Translations under genes and position numbers: made by a program | In this document: positions 61,199 to 64,000 of the stretch, one piece after another | How positions within the stretch are numbered: the first letter of the stretch is position 1 | Layout: every line of letters starts with the position of its first letter | The notes under the pieces: model-generated | The model's database searches: none | The model's input: the letters and a program-made list of their open reading frames with translations, nothing else | What the model was told of the DNA's origin: nothing | From: an uncultured Acidobacteriota bacterium | GTDB taxonomy: Bacteria; Acidobacteriota; Terriglobia; Terriglobales; Acidobacteriaceae | Assembly: GCA_903851035.1 (NCBI GenBank) | Contig: CAINND010000089.1 | Coordinates: forward strand, 51,220-115,219 | DNA: 64,000 nt | Reading direction: 5' to 3'

Positions 61199-63507
61199 TG
61201 ATCCACGCTGATTACCGTCGTATATGGCGAATACTGTGGCGGAGTGTTCGCGTCGTACTGCCGCAGGTAGAAGCTCTGTGCCACGCCCGTGTTCGGCAGC
61301 GTAAAGGTCTGGCTCGTGTAGCGTCCCACCAGGTTCTGGTTCAGGGTCATCCCCCATCCCCAGTCGCCCTCCACGCGCACCTCAAAGCCGCCGCCCGTAA
61401 TCGGAGCGGTCCCCATGTCCATGCTCAGCGTCGAGGTTCCCCACGTCGCGATCCTCGCATCCGGCAGTCCCGCCGGCCGGGTCGCCACGTTGTCCGTCTG
61501 CGCGCTCGCCACCACGGTGATCAGCTCGTTGCGTTTACCCTTGTTAAAGCGGAATGCAATCGTCTCCGCTGCCTCGTTCGCCATGTGGATCGTGTACTGG
61601 GCCAGCGCGTCGCTCAGTCCGGCAAACGTCAACTCCACCTCGCGCACAATCACCACGCCCGCAACGCCCCACTGCGCCGCCGCAATCGTCCACGCCTCGC
61701 CCGGCCATACGTCGTCGCTCTGCCCGCTCCCCGTCCCTGTCGGAATCCCCGACGCCCATGCCGAGTACTCTGCCGTGATTCCCGCCTGCGTCAAATCATC
61801 CAGTAGCGCCCGCGCCGCCTGCTCGCAATCCAAACTCGTCCTCGGAGCCGGCATCGTGACATGCGCCACCATCGCCCGCTCGCCCGCGCCCTCCGTATTT
61901 GTCAGCGCCGCAACGCTCGCCGCCGAGTTGACCCTCCCGCACGCCACCTGCTCGCTGCGATAAAACACCTCGACCTGCTCGTTCAGCACCGGAGCCGTCG
62001 CGGCCGTAAAGTGCACTTCCTTCGAACTCAAGTAGCACTCCGCCCCGGCCGTCACGTCGCCAATCACCCTCGTCCTCCACGTCTTTCCCGGAGCCGCGCT
62101 CCTCACCCACACCGCGCCTTTGTTCGTGGCCTCGGCGTGTCCCAGCACGCAGTGCAGATTCAATCCCCACAACGGCATATAGTCGCCCCACGCCGGAGCG
62201 TCCACAAATGTTCCGTCGTAGATCACCACCTGCGGCCCGCTCAAGGTTGAAGGGTCCGCCGGATTGATCTGCCGCTGCGTGATCACCACGTGCGTCGTGC
62301 CGAACCATACCTGGCTCATCCTCGCCCCGGCGCCGTTGCTCACGCTGCTGCTGTACACCTGCCCGCTGCGCACCGGCTCGGGATGAAACACCAGCGTGCG
62401 AAACTCATACAGCATCCCCGCCGTCAACGTTCCAGTCGTCGCCAGTATCTGTCCGTCCACCACCGGCTGCACCACGCCGTTGTTGATCATCACTCCGGCC
62501 AGGCAGTTGTTTGGCGTAAAGCCGCCGCTGTACAGCCCGCCAATCACGCCCTCTCCGCTCGTGTAGCTGATGCCCGTCTGCTCCAGGATGGTCAGCCCGC
62601 CAATCTCCACCCGGTCGCGGAAGCGCAATTGCACCGCGCCGTTGCTGCTGATGCCACCCTGCGTGAACGTCAGCGGCGCCGTAAAGTCGCTCACCCACTT
62701 CGTCGCATCCAGAGCCATAGTGTGGAAGTCATCCTCCACCAGCACCGAGCTCTTCGCCGCAAAGGCCGCGCGACTCATCGGCAGGTAAGTCTCCGTGCCG
62801 TTGGCCGTAACGCAGTCGCGCACATACAGCGCCGGCTCCTTCGTCCCAATCACCGTAATGTCGTTCGCCACCGGTGCCGACACCTGCAACTGCAACGCGC
62901 TCGCGTCAAAGCCCGCCGCCGCGTCGCTCAGCGTCCGCGTCACCGCACCCACCGGAGCCACGGTCAGTGCCCGGTTCTGCGCGCTCACCACCGCCCTCGC
63001 GCAACTCGACATCTCTCCGGCCGTCGCGCTCCACGTCTGCCCGGTCTCCACCACGGCCACGCTGCCCATCGCAACATCCTGCACGGCCGCCGTGCTCCAG
63101 TTGGAGTTGACCTCTGCGGTCAGGGCCGTCACCATCTCGCCCGCCGTCAGCCCGCCCATCTTCGCCCGCTCGCTCAACGCCACGCGATCCAGCGTCCACA
63201 GCTCGCCCTTGGCATGCAGCGTCGCCTGCCACGCCGCGCCGCCCGCACCCGCGCCCGCCCAACGCAGCACCGGAGCCGCCGTCAGGTAGCCCGTAAACCA
63301 CAGCTCACCGTTATTGCGATACAGCCGCACATGCCCGCCCGCCACCGCCGTTATCGTCCCCGATGCTCCACCGCCCATCACCAGTTGTGCTGTCATCACC
63401 GGCGGCTCGTTCAGCTTCCGAGTAATCTTCGGCGCGGCCTCCGCGTCCAGCATCGCCGTGTAATCCAGCTCGCCCTTGCCATCCAGATTGTCAATCGTCA
63501 GCCTCAT
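61195..63507 (-). CDS. Phage tail/baseplate-like structural protein
   Basis: 770-aa ORF rich in Ala/Thr/Val beta segments (MRLTIDNLDGKGELDYTAMLDAEAAPKITRKLNEPP...); context with holin and endolysin; no specific family recognised. Confidence 0.6.
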   Translation of the reverse strand: MRLTIDNLDGKGELDYTAMLDAEAAPKITRKLNEPPVMTAQLVMGGGASGTITAVAGGHVRLYRNNGELWFTGYLTAAPVLRWAGAGAGGAAWQATLHAKGELWTLDRVALSERAKMGGLTAGEMVTALTAEVNSNWSTAAVQDVAMGSVAVVETGQTWSATAGEMSSCARAVVSAQNRALTVAPVGAVTRTLSDAAAGFDASALQLQVSAPVANDITVIGTKEPALYVRDCVTANGTETYLPMSRAAFAAKSSVLVEDDFHTMALDATKWVSDFTAPLTFTQGGISSNGAVQLRFRDRVEIGGLTILEQTGISYTSGEGVIGGLYSGGFTPNNCLAGVMINNGVVQPVVDGQILATTGTLTAGMLYEFRTLVFHPEPVRSGQVYSSSVSNGAGARMSQVWFGTTHVVITQRQINPADPSTLSGPQVVIYDGTFVDAPAWGDYMPLWGLNLHCVLGHAEATNKGAVWVRSAAPGKTWRTRVIGDVTAGAECYLSSKEVHFTAATAPVLNEQVEVFYRSEQVACGRVNSAASVAALTNTEGAGERAMVAHVTMPAPRTSLDCEQAARALLDDLTQAGITAEYSAWASGIPTGTGSGQSDDVWPGEAWTIAAAQWGVAGVVIVREVELTFAGLSDALAQYTIHMANEAAETIAFRFNKGKRNELITVVASAQTDNVATRPAGLPDARIATWGTSTLSMDMGTAPITGGGFEVRVEGDWGWGMTLNQNLVGRYTSQTFTLPNTGVAQSFYLRQYDANTPPQYSPYTTVISVDQ

Positions 63508-63546
63508 CCGCTCTCCCGCCTCCGCCGCTCAACGCACAATAAAAAA

Positions 63547-63568
63547 GGAGAGCACTCTCACGCTCTCC
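63547..63568 (-). terminator. Intrinsic terminator
   Basis: GGAGAGC...GCTCTCC followed by TTTTTT on the minus strand. Confidence 0.75.
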
Positions 63569-63588
63569 GTTCCCGCCTTTGCTCTTGT

Positions 63589-63624
63589 AGTTGCCTTTGC
63601 ACTTGCAGTTGCCTTTGCACTTGC
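63589..63624. repeat. 18-bp tandem repeat, 2 units, related to 59905-59994
   Basis: AGTTGCCTTTGCACTTGC twice. Confidence 0.85.
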
Positions 63625-63634
63625 CCCTGTTATT

Positions 63635-63737
63635 AAGTGTCATCCTGAGCGAAGCAGGCGTAAGCGCCTGCGAAGCGAAGGACCCCTATACAATCTGTTA
63701 CTCAGATTCCGCACAAGGTCACCTACCATAACGGTAA
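63635..63737. repeat. GCGAAGC-containing module, copy D with hairpin insertion
   Basis: AGTGTCATCCTGAGCGAAGC-AGGCGTAAGCGCCT-GCGAAGCGAAGGACCCCTATACAATCTGttactCAGATTCCGCACAAGGTCACC. Confidence 0.85.
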
Positions 63738-63787
63738 ACCGGGTGCCCCATCCTTCCGCCCTCTGTTGGCGGAGGGTGGGGTAGTTG
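63738..63787. repeat. Intergenic palindrome unit D1 (TTCCGCC arm)
   Basis: ACCGGGTGCCCCATCCTTCCGCC-ctctgtt-GGCGGAGGGTGGGGTAGTTG. Confidence 0.85.
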
Positions 63788-63836
63788 ACCTTGCCTTTGC
63801 TCTTGCTCTTAACCTTTGAAACCTCCGAAACCTTCC

Positions 63837-64000
63837 TTAATACGCCGGAGCCCCGCTCGCCGGAACATACGTCCGGTAGCACACCACCATCTCGCCGTCG
63901 TTGGCGTCGCTCACCGCCAGCGCCGCAAACTCCGCATGAACGGTCGTCGAGTTCAGTCCCTCTGCCAGCTTCGTCTCCGTCTCTGCCGCAGCGCCGCCCG
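63837..64000 (-). CDS. C-terminal end of a phage-like structural protein, runs off the right edge
   Basis: Hand translation GGAAAETETKLAEGLNSTTVHAEFAALAVSDANDGEMVVCYRTYVPASGAPAY*, open to base 64000. Confidence 0.55.
   Translation of the reverse strand, partial: GGAAAETETKLAEGLNSTTVHAEFAALAVSDANDGEMVVCYRTYVPASGAPAY

Noticed and set aside
54196-63787. CRISPR array explanation for the clustered repeats
   Set aside because: Repeats are separated by genes, spacing is irregular, there are no unique 30-40-nt spacers of constant length and no cas genes.
54196-63787. Insertion sequence or MITE explanation for the composite repeats
   Set aside because: No transposase ORF and no consistent terminal inverted repeats: the TGTCAT...ATGACA ends seen in copy A are not kept in copies C and D.

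Overview
This 64 kb window looks like an ordinary chromosomal segment of a GC-rich bacterium, probably an acidobacterium; that lineage call is inference from gene content and style. About 45 genes are mostly housekeeping: partial GH13-like glycosidase, rpsU, M61 peptidase, tmk, holB, Hfq-like, Sua5/TsaC, dcd, HU, site-2 protease, priA, UDG, coaBC, rpoZ, gmk, yicC, msbA-like ABC exporter, rapZ, hpf, rpoN, lptB, a giant LptC/LptA-like protein, recJ, a pilin, a DUF507 pair, queG, PilZ, csp, YihY, S9 peptidase, ruvB, an EF-G paralogue, two MacB-like permeases, rpoD, an ATP-grasp/alpha-E/transglutaminase operon, PPOX-like, dnaG, HD hydrolase, mutS2, lipB, CocE hydrolase, hemB and a 2-oxoacid dehydrogenase E2. 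The right end (60.2-64 kb) is a phage-like tail/holin/endolysin module. I saw no rRNA, tRNA, CRISPR array or transposase. The strongest unexplained signal lies in the intergenic spaces of the last 10 kb. It is a composite repeat made of (i) imperfect palindromes with a conserved GGGTGCCCCA...TGGGGTAGTTG frame, interchangeable but self-complementary arms and a near-constant 7-nt loop, (ii) a TGTCATCCTGAGCGNAGCGAAGGACCCCT...AGGTCACC module containing a GCGNAGC mini-hairpin, and (iii) an 18-bp T/G-rich minisatellite between them. Other points for a second look: a tandem pair of small exported paralogues, an EF-G with a degenerate G4 motif, a RapZ with an altered Walker A, an N-terminally extended Hfq-like protein and a recurrent 3'-UTR motif.
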